Assembly (NCBI GenBank): GCA_009741485.1
Contig: CM019216.1
Coordinates: 54,292,918 to 54,356,917, forward strand
Direction: 5' to 3'
Source of the DNA: Malurus cyaneus samueli
Lineage: Eukaryota; Chordata; Aves; Passeriformes; Maluridae
DNA: 64,000 nt
Both the position numbers and the translations under genes were made by a program. Positions 26,553 to 40,064 of this stretch are shown here, piece by piece. The first letter of the stretch is position 1. Each line of letters begins with the position of its first letter. The notes under the pieces were generated by a model. The model did no database searches, had not been told where the DNA came from, and saw nothing but the letters and a program-made list of their open reading frames with translations.

Positions 26553-29177
26553 AGTGCAGTGGGATTCCATGAGTTTTTCAGTCCTGTCAAAGGATGATGA
26601 ATGGAGTTTATAGGTCCGGTCATTTTGGATGAGCTTGGACACTGTTCCAAAGCTTTTCCAGATGTCTCCATCAGAGTTGTATAAATAATTAGTTTCTTTG
26701 TTTCATGGCAGAAACAAACAGTAAAAAATAAATATTCTCACTTAATACAAAATGAATTTTTTGAGACTTTCTGCTAGATATCAATCTTCTGGGGTGGAAT
26801 GATTTTTTTTTTCAATATGAAATAGTAGACTTCAATAAAATTTGAAATATTTCAGGCACCTGTATAAAATTTTTAAAAAGGACAATTTTGAGGGAAAGGG
26901 TCTTATAGTTCCTAGAAGTTTAGGTACCTTTTTCAATACTGAGTAGGAATCAGTGCCTGGTAGCGTGCTGAAAACTGAGTGCTGATAAATGAGGTAGCTG
27001 ATTGGGAAAATGTGTTTCCTGACAGAAACTAGCCTCTTTTTCTTTATTTTCATTTTGTGAAATCTGACATGTTACCCAGAGTTTTTTAAACTTGTCAGCC
27101 TGTCACTTTCCAGTGTAAAATGCTCTGTGAGGGCGGTTCCAACCTCACCCCCTGGGTCTAGCCCCAGTATGTGTCTCAGCAGGCAGTACAGGAGTTGAGT
27201 CAAGGTCACAGTTCTCCAAGTGCAACACCTGTGCTTTGTGTGCACCCCTGAGCCTGCTCCATTAAATGTGTGAGTTTTCTAGGTTTGTTACTTTTACCTA
27301 TTGATGGAGAGTGCAATAAAAGGGGCTTAAGCAATGATGTGTTTTGTGGAAACATGCTGCTTGATAATTTGCTAGGTCTCCCTGGACAAGAAAACTAATA
27401 AGAATTGCCAGCTGCATTCCAGTGTCTTGCTTCCCTGTAAAGTATTCCTTTGCTCTGTCTTATGATGACACTCCCACACAGCTGCTAAAATAGTCTTCTT
27501 GTTGTAGTGGTTAAAGGAAATTGCTGCAATTAATTTTGCTGTCTTTCTTCTCTTTGATGTATCCTTACAGTTTCTTGGATAATCTTCCAGAGATTGGGTT
27601 CTGTTCAAAATCAGTCATGTAGGGGTGAGAGGAATAGGAGCAAAAAGAAACATTCGAGCCTCATTTATATATTCTTGTGTTTCTGTTTTGATGTAGGTAC
27701 CAGGCAATTCAATGAATGCTAAAGTACACATATAAATATATATATAGCTCCTGTTACTCACATAACAAGCGCAATAGACAGAAATAACACTTCTTCAAAA
27801 GTGAACAAGCTGAAGGAATAAAATGGATGCAGGTGCATTAGTCAAGCTAGTTTTATATCCTAGTGACTATAAAGAATGACCAGACCATGAACTCTGAAGT
27901 TATGCCTCATTTCTTAGGTACAGCACATTATGTTCTGAGCAACTTCTATTTGCAGACTTGAAGCAGTTTTAATCTTCTAGTTCACTACAAACTTGTCAGT
28001 TTTCCCCTCTTTTACTTGCATTGCAAAATAATCTTCTTTTCTGCTAATTCCAGATGCTGGTGCAATGAATGCTAATTGGTTCAGTGGTGAGCACAGTAGT
28101 GGGAGAGACTGTGGAGGAAAAAGCTTAGTGCCTTGTCCACTGGATTTTATGAATGAGGGAGAGCATAGCCCTCCCAATTTACTCATGTAGAAGTTTTTGC
28201 AGTCCAAAAAAGCGTTAAATTAAAAGAGTGACTTCTGAAAAACTTCTAAAACTTCCAGATATGGGTGAAGGTGAAGGTATAAATTGAAATGGTGAAACTT
28301 CAATTCTTAAAGAATTAAACATAATTATTGGAAATAAAAATAAAAAAAATGAAAATATAAAACCAGGATTTTAGGGACTGCCAGAAAGAATAGGGTTAGT
28401 CCTTAATTTCAACTTAAATAACAAATTTTAGTTTAGAAGAGTGGCTGAAGCTGGCCACTGATTGTGTTCTCTTGCAAATCTAATTTTATCTCTTTTTTTA
28501 AAATTTTCGTGATTGTGTTATGATGACCTTTAAGTCTTTCATATAGCTCTTATAATTAAAGGAACAAAAAGGATAAAAAATATAACAATGAAGATATATT
28601 TGCAGCCTAAGATTTGTGGAAAAACTGAGGTGGAGAGCAGTAGAAATGAGCTGCCTGTGGTGCAGTAGCATCCCAGCTCCCTGTAACCTGGTTTTGTTCA
28701 CTTTGCCATCCCCATCCTGTCCCCACTACGGCCATTACACCATGAGAGAGATCTGCATTGCCTTTAGCCACTCTGAGCTTTTCCAGAGCCTCTTCCTCTG
28801 GCGAGGTCTGTCTCCTGGTGCCACAGTGAGGGCAAGCATGTGATGCTGCCCAAGCCAGCTGCAGGCAGGGCTCCATGTGAGCCACCCCCGGGCTCACTGC
28901 TCTTGCTGGCACTGTTAGGGAACTACCCCATCCAAAGCGTCCTTGCCAGCTACAGTATTTATAAAATTAGTAAGAGGATGCAGTAAAAGCACATAGGTGC
29001 ACTCTGCAAAGAGGAAAACATCTGGGAAGTCTTTGATCTTTGGTTTGAAAACTCTCCCCCAGTCATTGTGTATTAAAATAACCATTTGAAACTTTGCAGG
29101 GACATGCTGGGGTCATTTAAAATCTCTGACAGAGTCTACCTCAGTCTGCCTCCTTTTACCCCCTCCAGTGATTATAT

Positions 29178-29234
29178 GTTTGCTTAAAAACTGTGATTGC
29201 TTAAAGAGATTGCTCAAAGAATGATTGCTTAATG
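29178..29234. repeat. four degenerate 12-bp repeats GATTGCTTAAAG
   Basis: Copies are at 29178-29189 (GTTTGCTTAAAA), 29195-29206 (GATTGCTTAAAG), 29208-29219 (GATTGCTCAAAG) and 29223-29234 (GATTGCTTAATG), spaced 13-17 bp. Each carries TTGCTYAA, which is one or two mismatches from a C/EBP palindrome. Function is unknown. Confidence 0.7.
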
Positions 29235-32200
29235 AGACCTTTTGCCTCGAATGATTTTTTTTGACAGCCACAAAACCATCACTTACATTTGGTTTAGGCT
29301 GGGATTGGAGCAAAGCCTGGTGCTTTAGTAAGGAGGTCAAACAAATGCTGAAAACCTCATACTGTCTTGGATGCAACTGAACAGACAAAAAAACCCAAGT
29401 TGTGGTGGATGTGACCTCAAGTCTTAGGGCAGATTTACACGAAGTGTAAACTATCTGAGGTGGCTGATGCTTCCCAAGTGCTCGGCGGTCGCTTTCATTC
29501 TCCTCTTTCTTGACAGGTTATTTCATCAATTGTCTGAACACTTTAACCAGCAGAAGAGACCAGCAGTGTGGCAGCCCTAGTTGGGCGGGGAAGGGGAGGA
29601 GAGGAAAAAATGAAGTAGAGAGGACAGCTTGTATTTATGAGTCTGTCTTTTGAGTTCGTAAAAGTCAGTTAAGAATTCATAACCAGCCCCAGAAATTACT
29701 TTAGCTGCATCTGCTTTTGATGGAAAACATTTTGCGTAGCTGTGACCTCTTACAAAAATGACAAATCCCCAAAAAACTCTCCAAACTACTTGCAACTGGC
29801 CTGAGTACTGGTATAAGTTTAATATAATGTAATTAACTGTTGCAGAGACAATAAATAAAAGATGTATTACCTCATACCATCTATTTTAGTCAGCAGCTAA
29901 TAAATTTCATGTAGTATCTTTCTTCACCTATCCAGGGAAAAATTCAAGGAAACTTTCAAAGCAAACCCTTCACATGCAGCTCATGGGCTGTCCCTACACT
30001 CAAAATCACAGGGAACAGCTGCTGTTGTTCCATTCTCAATATGCAAACAGTGTTCTGTGGCTTTTATTTGCAATCCTGAACTTCCTGACAAATGGCACTG
30101 CTCTCAGTGGTAAAAGAACCATAAAGTAACATCCCAGTGCTGTCAAAGTGTACCCTGAGTCTCAGATATCTGGAGTACAGTCCAGGAAGGAATTATCATT
30201 AACATGCTTTAAATAACTGTTGCATAGTGCTGCAAGAATTTTCCGTGTAATAACTGACATCACTTTTTATTGATTAATTGAGCTTGTTTCCTATACAGAC
30301 AATATATGCACATCTCCCTTCTTGCTTTTCAACACAAATATGATAAACTTTCACTTGCGAACTGGCAGGCAGCCTTCACTTATAACAACTACTGTAGAAG
30401 ATTATTGTAATTATTGTTAGCAAGATTTGTTCTTATTTTAATAACTTTACAAACTGCTTGTTAAGAGGATGAGGAGAACTTAGGACTAAGGTAGTTACCT
30501 TGCCTAGGTTAGTGAGACCAATTAAAGTTAATGCTTCTGTACTTCCCTGCATTCAGCTCTTCTGCTCACATTTTAAACAATTTCCTCCCCAAATCTAACT
30601 TCATAAAGCTTTTTATCCTTTTTCTCTATGAGAAAAGTTCAGTCTGGATTTTTTAATCTTTACTGATTTGTGAGAAACAGAACTTTCACTTGGGCTGAAG
30701 GACTCTTCAACGCAAAGATTTTTTGTTTAAAGGATGACAGAGATTGCTGAGACACCTCTGTCCTAATCCTGCCTCCTCCTGGATGAGGCACTTAACCTCT
30801 CTGTGTTCTATCTATAAAATACGTTTAATAATACTTAATGGTTTTACTGCCCTTTGAAAACATAAAGTGCTATGTGAGTGCCAATTACTTTTATTATGTT
30901 CCCTGATGGAAGGCCTCAATGTATTTGCGTTAAATGGTACTGCTAATGCACTTTCTGGAATAATCTTTGGTTAACAAAGTAAAACATTTGCTAAAAAACC
31001 CCTGTGTGTAAGCATTTCAGAATCATCATGGTTCAGCTTTTAAGTGGAGGAAGAGCAGACCAGCTTCTAGAAATGGGATCTGAAATAAAAGTGACAAATG
31101 TGACATCTCTGCAGCACCCTTCTCTGGGGACAGTGTCAGGTAGGGAGTTTGGCTGGGATGGTCCACCTGCCAAATTGTAAGGCAGGTTTCCTTAAGCCAG
31201 CTCAGGGAGGAAGGAAAAATCCTCTAGAAATGAAAACCAAAAAGTTTGCTTGATCCTGACTTTCAGTATGAATACAGACTGCGAAAGTAGGGCCTCATCA
31301 TCCTTCTGACTTTTAGAGTTCTGCCCAAAACCCCAAACATTCCTAACCCATATCAAGTTTGTGCCTGTAAATTGTGATTGTTATTTTTCAGAAAAAGGTT
31401 TAAAACCATTAGAGCTGAAAATGGCAAAATGTGAAGTATAATTGAAAAAAAGGAATTAACAGTAATTAAGAGCAGATGCTGTTCTCCCTGATCTCAAGAA
31501 ATTTAATTTCTGACTGTTTACAGTCACACGAGACAGTAAGTTTGGATTGGTGTTCAGCTATATTATAATTATCCAGGCAGCAAAAATAGAGAATTGTGAA
31601 AGAGCAGACAAAATAGTTAGAGGCTATCACAACTATGCCACTTGCTTGATGTTTGCCTTTCTGATTTCCTCCCAGGAGCTCAGTAAATTGTAGTTAATTT
31701 TTTTCTGACCGCACTTACAGAAACAAAAGCAATGTCCTTTTAAAGAAAAATGGAATAACAAGACTACTCTTCTAGCAAAATATTTGGATTGAAAATATTG
31801 AGGTTTAGAGATCTTTGATCTTCTGACTTCAAAATAAGTTGATTTAAAACACTGGTGTTGTGTAAACAATTAAACCAATATGTCCATGTCATACTGTAAG
31901 TGCCCTTAGGAGGGAGAACTTAATAAAAGAGTCTTATAATTTTGGTCTGAAGATCTGTGGAAAGAATTAGGAATAAGCATTATAGAAATAGCTATGTGAA
32001 TACTGAGGCTCAAGGAAAACAGTGTTTGTGGTCCCCTGATTCACTCGGCCTTGGAGTCTGTTTTGCTCTTCTATTGTTGTGTACAGACAAGGCTATAGTC
32101 AAGGTGTGGGTTTCAGCCACCTCTTAGTTAAGAGGTTTCAGGGCTCAGCCTTAAAGGTCAAAGAGGCTGAGTGATCCGTGCAATTTCAGAACAGAATGTT

Positions 32201-34864
32201 ATCTTATGTCCTAGATGAATGCATGGATGAGATCTCACCACTCTGTTTAAAATGGAGAGGTTGGGTACCACGCTCGTGGCATTGAAACAGGCACGTTTTT
32301 CACCACTTGATCAAACAGTGGCGACTGAGGTAGTGGTCCTTCAATGTGCTTTAGGTTAGGAGGAACAGATGTTTTTCCTCTCTATAGCTGTGTTTTTGAG
32401 AACAGAATTTGCCATAGGAATTATTTTGCTCTTTGCCTTTCATCTTAGATATTTTTCTCTATACAAATCCCTCTTTATTTTGTTGCTTTATTGGATTGTT
32501 GCTAGCAATTAGGTTGCAGCACCAGCCACTACTTTCCTGCTGTCTTTGCCAACCTAATTAGCGTTCTGTTCCAAATGTGGTCTATTACATGACTGTCGCA
32601 TGACTGAGATACTGTACTGAATTGTAAACAACAGCCTTTTCAGGGCTTGTTGCCTTTCAGTGGTTGTTGTTCAAAACACTGCATTAAGACAGAAAAAAAA
32701 AGTGTACAAATGTAAGACACAAAACATAAGAGTGTTCTGATTTCCTGCAACTTTTTGGTGTAGTTTAGCATCCAATTTTTTGCCATAGGACGTATTATAA
32801 AAATTTCTGTTGCTACTAGGTTCAAGACAGCAGACAAGCTGGAAGGATATTTAAGACTTTATTATTCAACATATTCATAAATTTGCTGGAAAAAAGAGTG
32901 TGAATAATAGAGACAAAAATTATGGATGCTATTAAGTTGAATATTGTGATTAAGATAAAGGCAGACTGAAAAACTATATGGTCCCAATCTCACTGTAAAA
33001 GACTATGGTTCAACTGGAAGATGCTGCATGAAGTATAGCATTGTTTCAAGGGTGAACAGGATAACTTTCATCTCAGGAGTGACTGAATATACTAAAATGT
33101 TTGGAAAAGAGAAGTGGAATGATGGACTCTTCCAATAAAATAATTAGATGCATTAGATGAAATAATTAGATGAAAGTCAGAGAGAGATGTTTTGTTGTTT
33201 TTTTTTCAGAACAGCAGGAGATTGTTGTTTACCTAACATTAACTGAGAGTGTGAAATCTCTTACTGGAGAGTACTGCTTCAGAGTGTATAAAACATATCT
33301 GAAGTACATTAAATGCCTACATTGGCTCAGAAAGCAGCTGAAGAAACTTGAAGGGGAAAATGTTAAGGGACTTCAGGCACAAATAGAGTTTTCAGCTCTG
33401 CAAGTCTGAGCTGCACACCTCTGGAACATGAGGAAACTTCCTGTGGAAGGTCATGTTCCTCCTGCTGTATGTTTTGCCATAAACATCTGGTACCAATCGC
33501 TGTTGTAAATGGGATTCTTTGATAGCTGCAGCTTTGCTATTACTTTTAAAACTATTTATTGCTTTTACTTTACTTTCCATCAAAGCATCTGGAGACAGAG
33601 TCATTCTTTATGACACAATAATGTTTATTTTCTTGCAAAAATTGGTTGACATTCATATTTTAGGAACCCATCATGATAGCTCAGAGATACAGTGTAAATA
33701 TACAGGTTGGATTAGAGTTGAATAAAATGTAAAAAGAAAGGTTTCTCACCATTTGTTTTCACCTTTATATATCTGATTTTGAGCAGTCTGGACACCCTGT
33801 AGTTGTGTCTTATGAGTATTAGTAGAAACTGCAAAATTATGATAATGATCTGCAAATGTTAGTAAGTACCCAGTGGAGGATTTACTGCTGAGGAATTAAA
33901 TTTGCAATGACACTGGATATTGGGTCTCAGAGAATGGCAATTGCTATGGAAATTTTTTCTCATAAAACAGGCAGCTACTTATTTGGTCAAAATTCACCAG
34001 GGCAAATGGTGAATTTATTAGTATCAAAATGATTGGTAAAATTTGGCACACCTATATACATATACATATGTTGGTAGTGTTTATTTAGAGAACTGAAAGG
34101 TTCACAATGTATGTTACAGTAGCAATAAATGAAAATCATCTGAGCTTTAAGTTGTTCCATACTGCAATGAAACAACTTAGTGCATAAACCACTTTTCTCA
34201 AGGGTATGTGCTTTACTGAATGCTATTTCCAGTAGTCCTTGCCTTGCCCAAACTCCCAGGTTACAAAAAGATTTGCTCATTTGTTTTGTAAATAGTTAGT
34301 GCCTTCATTTCTTTTAGGATGGTGGGATCATACAGTTTTGGGTTCCCAAATGTAGTGTCTAGCTTGCCAAAATAGGGCTTTTAATAGCTTTTGCTCCATG
34401 GACCCACTCTGGCTTTGGGGTGTCTTGTTGTCTGAGAGATTTGTGTCGTATTGTCACTGATGCAGTACACACTGCTGCTTTATATTATAAATGAAAATCA
34501 GTTTAGTTTGAACATTACAGTTTTGTGTTTTACACATAAGTTTATTTGCCGCCTAGTCCTAGCTAAGTACTCTGAAGACCATACTGACTTTTCAGAAATT
34601 TGGATTTCTGTAATCATACAAGAGTTTGTGGAACAATTGTTGTGTTCTTTGTTGGCAATCCCTTGGAAATACTGTTAATTTGAAAGAAAAAGGATGGTCT
34701 AACCATGGCTTTTACTCTGTGTCTCTCTCCTGTCAAGTATAATAGATGAATGGACCAGTAGCAATCTAGGCCTTGTGAGCTCTGGCTACATAAGAATTTT
34801 GATATAAGATCAGGAAACTGGCCAGTCTGGTATAGGGAGTTAATTATTGCAGTAAATTGACTGA

Positions 34865-34907
34865 AATTGCAGTAAATTACTGCAATTGCAGTTAATTAAC
34901 TGCAATT
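34865..34907. repeat. overlapping palindromes built from TTGCAGTWAA units
   Basis: A 23-bp palindrome occupies 34865-34887 (arm AATTGCAGTAA, one central A). A perfect 24-bp palindrome occupies 34884-34907 (arm AATTGCAGTTAA). They share four bases. Another copy of the unit, ATTGCAGTAAATTGA, lies just upstream around 34846-34860. The stretch could fold into a cruciform or adjacent hairpins. Confidence 0.85.
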
Positions 34908-36016
34908 AATTGATTTTTCAGCAGTGAAGTGAATGTTTTCTTCTTCCTTAAAGCATAGTAATCAAAAATTTAAAATGAAAAAATAATTTTAGAATAATTT
35001 TTAAAACTTTCCAGCATTAAAAGAACACTGAAATTCGAGAATTATCTGCACATCTACACATAATTTCAACAGCACTAAAGTGCAGCATGCTCTAAATGAT
35101 GAAGTGACTAATGATTGATTCATAATTCAATTTAACCTTCTGTAACATTGTTCTGAATTAACTTGCTTGAACAAGAGTATGTCTTAAAAAATCATTAAAT
35201 CTTGATTAATATTTCAAATGAGAGCAAATTCAAGGAAATTAAATATATTGCTTAGATAATAACTACTATTGTTGTTAACAATGGTCCCTCATTTGAGGTC
35301 GGACTTGGTGCAGGTTTCGCTTCCAGCTCTGGGTTATGCCATTACCTTTTGTAATGCTATTCTCTTTCCCTTTGGATATTTACCCATTGCAGTCTTTTAA
35401 CTCCTCTAGATTATTAAACTTCAAGAGTGACTGAATTCCTCACCAGAAGGCATATTTTTCAATGTTTTATTCATTTTGACCTTTTTCTACTCTTCTGTCC
35501 AACTTCTCATCCCACTTGCAGGACGTTTATCAGATTCAGCTAACACTGAGATAATTCAACTTTCTTATGCTCTCAGTGTTCTGGCTTTTTAAAAAGTTCA
35601 TTGTCTTCATTAGTTGGAGCTCAAACTTGGCTGATTTTTCTCCATCATTTACAAGTTCCCTTCACAACTGATGCTGTATATTTATATCAGAGCTTCATTT
35701 TGTAAAAATGCTGAATGTTCTTGGGTTTAAACTTATTCATGATGAAGCTAGTGAGTGATTTGCATTTCTTACATTATCAACATGCTTTTGCATTATTTCC
35801 CATGTGCCAAAAGGACATCTCAATAGAAAACACTCTGTTTTTCCACATCATCATTAAAATTTTTCTATTGTATGTTCTGTTAGAAATACTTCAGTTCATT
35901 ACCCTTTTGCCATACTGAAATTTGAAATATAAAATATTTTCATTCACTTAATGTGTTGCATGCTTTTACAGTATCAAATATATGATAGAACTTTGTTTCA
36001 TCAAATTGATTACTTT

Positions 36017-36178
36017 ATAGAATCACAGTTTGATTTGGAAGGGACCTTAGAGATCCCCTATTTCCAACCTCCTTGCCATGGGCACTGACACCTTCCACTA
36101 GATCAGGTTGTCCAAAATCCCATCCAGCCTGGCCTGGAACACTTCCAGGGATGGGGATCCACAGCTTCTCTGGGCAGA
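36017..36178 (-). mobile_element. CR1 LINE 3' end, antisense
   Basis: The + strand reads atagaatcacagtttgat, then ttggaagggaccttagaga, then ccttgccatgggcactgac, then gaacacttccagggatgggg. This is the reverse complement of CR1 3' sequence. About 160 bp remain. Confidence 0.92.
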
Positions 36179-37917
36179 ACATATAGTTTTACCAGCTAAA
36201 CTAACTAGCTAGTTTTATCAACAGCAAGGTAATAAATTAACAATGTCCCCTAAAAAGCCATCAAGGCAATTATTATGTCTTGTCATTTTAAGGCAATACT
36301 TAATCGTAAATCTGGTGTTTATTATTTGTTCTCCATATACAGACGTTTTCTTTCTGCCAATTTTGTTCTTGAGTGCTGTAACCCATGCTTTGTAGTTAAG
36401 AATGTTGCTCTTTTAAGTTTCAGCTCTATTGTTCAGGCTGCTTGGTGACTCAGGCAAATGCCATTCCATCAGTCTTTGAAGTCTGAAAATAATTTTTTGT
36501 ACTTGTTAATAAAGGAAAAATACAGGAAAAGGCAATAATTCCTTTTCTCTATTGTTACCACTTTCATAAAAACAGCAGGTATTGCAACTGCCTAAATTCT
36601 CTTTAATGATTGAGAGGTGGGTTTTATTTCAGATGTGTCAAAGCTGTTTCCTTTTTTGGGATGATTTCTTACCAATAGATTGATTAACTCAGATATTTTC
36701 ATGAAAAAGAATTATATCAACAACTCTTTGACCAAATGTAACAATATTTTCTAAGTTACTGTGAGCTGTGTTTTGTTTCTTCTCTACTTCTTTGTTATTT
36801 AAAACATATATTTGCTGGCAGAACATTTACCTTTAAAATTTGAGCCTTTTTTTCTTCCTCTTTCTCAAAATAATACTTGAGTGTATGTCAGGTATGACTC
36901 AGTATATACCTTTAGAGAGGAAACAGTACAGAAGGGAAATCCCTGCTGTTGTAGGGTTGGTAAGGTAATTTACCACGTAACCTGTATTCTGAACTAGTAG
37001 AAATCATTACAATTACAAAAAAAATATATGGCAAGGTTCAATAATATGTTTCACTTGTAACACTGAATAAAAGATAAATCAGATCTGTTTTAAGGCAACA
37101 TTTTAGTTTAGGGAGTCCATTCTAATGTCAAGGAATAATTTATCCAAGAACTAATAAATTGTATTATGCAATCTCCCCTTTGGTTTTATTTTTGGATTGA
37201 AAATAGCATTCATGAAAAGTGAGAATTCAAAGCAGAATAATTCAATCTCTTGCATGAAGTGAACACAGGAAAGACCACTGTGATTATGCTTCATATCTTC
37301 ATCATTATTCTTTTTCATTTTTTGTGGTATTGTTACAAGCCATCTCTTATTTTGCATTCATTGTCTCTAGTGTTTAAATACAAAGTAAGAGAGCTCCCTC
37401 TTCCAAGTTCTATAGTCCGGTAGGAACATAAACAGGTGTTTCATCCGTGAATTCTGACTGTGCAATGGTAAGCATTTGCTTCCTGTTTTATTTGAAATGC
37501 TCTGTTGGTACTGGACTTGGAGCATGGTGAGTTATCCATGAGTCTGTAAAACAGCATTCCACCCAGAGAATTGCTCTGGGTTAGCTGGTTAGAGCTGTCA
37601 TTTCATTTTATAGGACACATTTTTCCATTTTGCCTCCACCATGTCCCAGGCAGTGTGGTGCTGGAGCAGACAGATTCCCCTTTCTGCAGCGTGCACTGGG
37701 CATCCCGGGCCTCTGGCAACAGGTGTGGGATGGAGATGCTGTCCAGGCTCTTGCCTGCCTTTTGGGAAGAGTACAGCCAGCACAAAAAGAGGAGGCTAGA
37801 AAGCTCTGGTTGTTCTTTAGCATGGAATAACAATGGACAAATCAGCCCAAAATACAAAGAGAACAAACGTCTGTTTTATTGCTCTTTTTGGTTATCCAGC
37901 TCTATTACACTTTTTAA

Positions 37918-38148
<231 letters not shown>

Positions 38149-39033
38149 TGAAGTATTTAATTTGTTTCTGCTACAATCAGATTAATTTTTAGCTCATTAT
38201 ATCATCTTACTGATGCTACAATTTTACCAGCAGGCTTATAGTAGGTGAGACTGAAAAAGGAACTCTAAAATCCTAGAAATGCTCTAGAATGTGATACTGG
38301 TCATTTATTAGACAAGTAACACATCTGAAATTCCTCTGCTGCTTGCAGTACTTTCTTTCAAAGGCAGCAGTAAATTCCTCTTATGATTTGTACTGTTTGT
38401 TGCAGAACTAATTTAAATTAAAAACTATTCATTTTAATTCAGATAGTTATTTTTGTTTACTTAAAATCCGTATAGTTTTTCTTAGAATCAATTTCTCCAA
38501 GCAGCCAGCCCAAATTTTGGAAGAAAATCCAAATAGGGTCTCAATATTGATCTTATTTATTTATAGAGAATGTATTAAATTTGTTGGTTTTTTTTTTCTC
38601 ATGAAAACTGGAGACAAATATGTCAAATGCACACCTCCTTCCTTCCCTAAGCCTATTTTTTAAGGCAGCCTTGCTAATATGCTAAATATTTCTGAGAGAG
38701 AAAAATAGTAGAGAGCTGCTGTGTGCACACTGGTCACATCAGGGCAGAGTTTGGCACCTTGGTTAGACTGGAAGTGGCAAAAGAGCTGAGCTGAGATGGA
38801 GAATGCAGGGAGGCAGCTAAGAGATCAGTTTGCTCTGTTGACTGTGGGGTACTGAGTTTTCATGGTTGCATTTGTGCAGTGTTGATTCTTTGATTCCCTG
38901 TCCTCTATTTGCAAAACCCCACCAGGATTCACTTTTAGCATTTTAGTAAAATGCAAATTATAATACCTACCAGGATAATATAAACATTATAAATATATAT
39001 ATATGATAATATTATAATATATTACTATATTAA

Positions 39034-39070
39034 TATTTCTCTCTTACTGTATTATAGTAATAGAGAAATA
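39034..39070. repeat. imperfect inverted repeat, 15-bp arms, 7-bp loop
   Basis: The left arm TATTTCTCTCTTACT (39034-39048) pairs with AGTAATAGAGAAATA (39056-39070), with one mismatch. It lies at the end of a TA-rich simple-sequence stretch. Confidence 0.75.
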
Positions 39071-39977
39071 GTTATTGCCTTAGGAAAAACCCTATACTTG
39101 TGTATCATGATTGTGATCTGTGAAACTAGATAAGTATCAAATAAACTCTATTTTATGTACAGAAAATATCTGCTCTCCTAAATGTCTTCACAAAAAAAAC
39201 CTAACAGTTTAAAAATAATTTTAAGTGAGCAGAAGAGCTAAAATTTACTCTGCTAGGAAAGTAAATACAGTGTTTTATTGAAAGCTACTATAAATTGCAA
39301 TATAGCTTCCAAAGACCGAGACACTGTTCCACATTACATAATTCAGGTTGTGAGAAAAAATTGAAAATTGAAGAGCAGAGACAGCCAGGCAATAATCTTT
39401 CCTGCTCTTAGCTCCTGCTCTAAGCTAGGCAAACACTTGAAATTTTGGTATTTCTCAACTTAAAATCCCCATGCTTGGAGTAAAATGGAGTTTGTGCAGT
39501 TGATTCCCACAGTTTTACGCCAACTGTTGGATTAAAGAAAACAATTGCATGCAACTGGAACCAGATATTACTTTAGGGCTCTTTGTCTTTTGAAATTCAA
39601 TCAAGACCATAAAAATGAAGATCTATTACATCTTCTAATTTTCAAATAAGAAACATGTTTCTAAGTCATCATATACTTGCCTCACTCTACTTGGTAGGGA
39701 TATTTGCAGAAAGAAAATAAAAAATTACTTGACTCTGAGAAGCACTGATATGCTAATCAGTTAAATAACTCTTGATTTACTTGTTAATTAGTACCAGCAA
39801 TATTTTGATATGCTAATTTGATTTAGGCAAATTGCCTTTTCAGAATGTTATAGGGAAAAAATTATATTTGTTGGGTTTGAGAGGGTAGGACCAACAATGA
39901 TTCAAATCCTGTTTAACTCAATGGAGTCCTTCCACTGCGTCAAGTATTTGGGCAAATACCACAATAGTACCAAAGTT

Positions 39978-40064
39978 CATAGAATCATACAATGGTTTGG
40001 GTTGGAGGGGACCTTCAAGATCATCTAGTTCCAGCCCCCTTCCATGTTGCTCAGAGTTCCACCC
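39978..40064 (-). mobile_element. CR1 LINE 3' terminal fragment, antisense
   Basis: The + strand reads tcatagaatcatacaatgg, then tttgggttggaggggacctt, then atctagttccagccccctt. This is the hallmark reverse complement of the CR1 3' end. About 90 bp remain. Confidence 0.92.

Noticed and set aside
32840..33020. Possible very old CR1 reverse-transcriptase remnant
   Set aside because: The words 'ttattcaacatattcat' and a translation LFNIFINLLEKRV recall CR1, but the match ends within about 15 codons. This is too weak to annotate.
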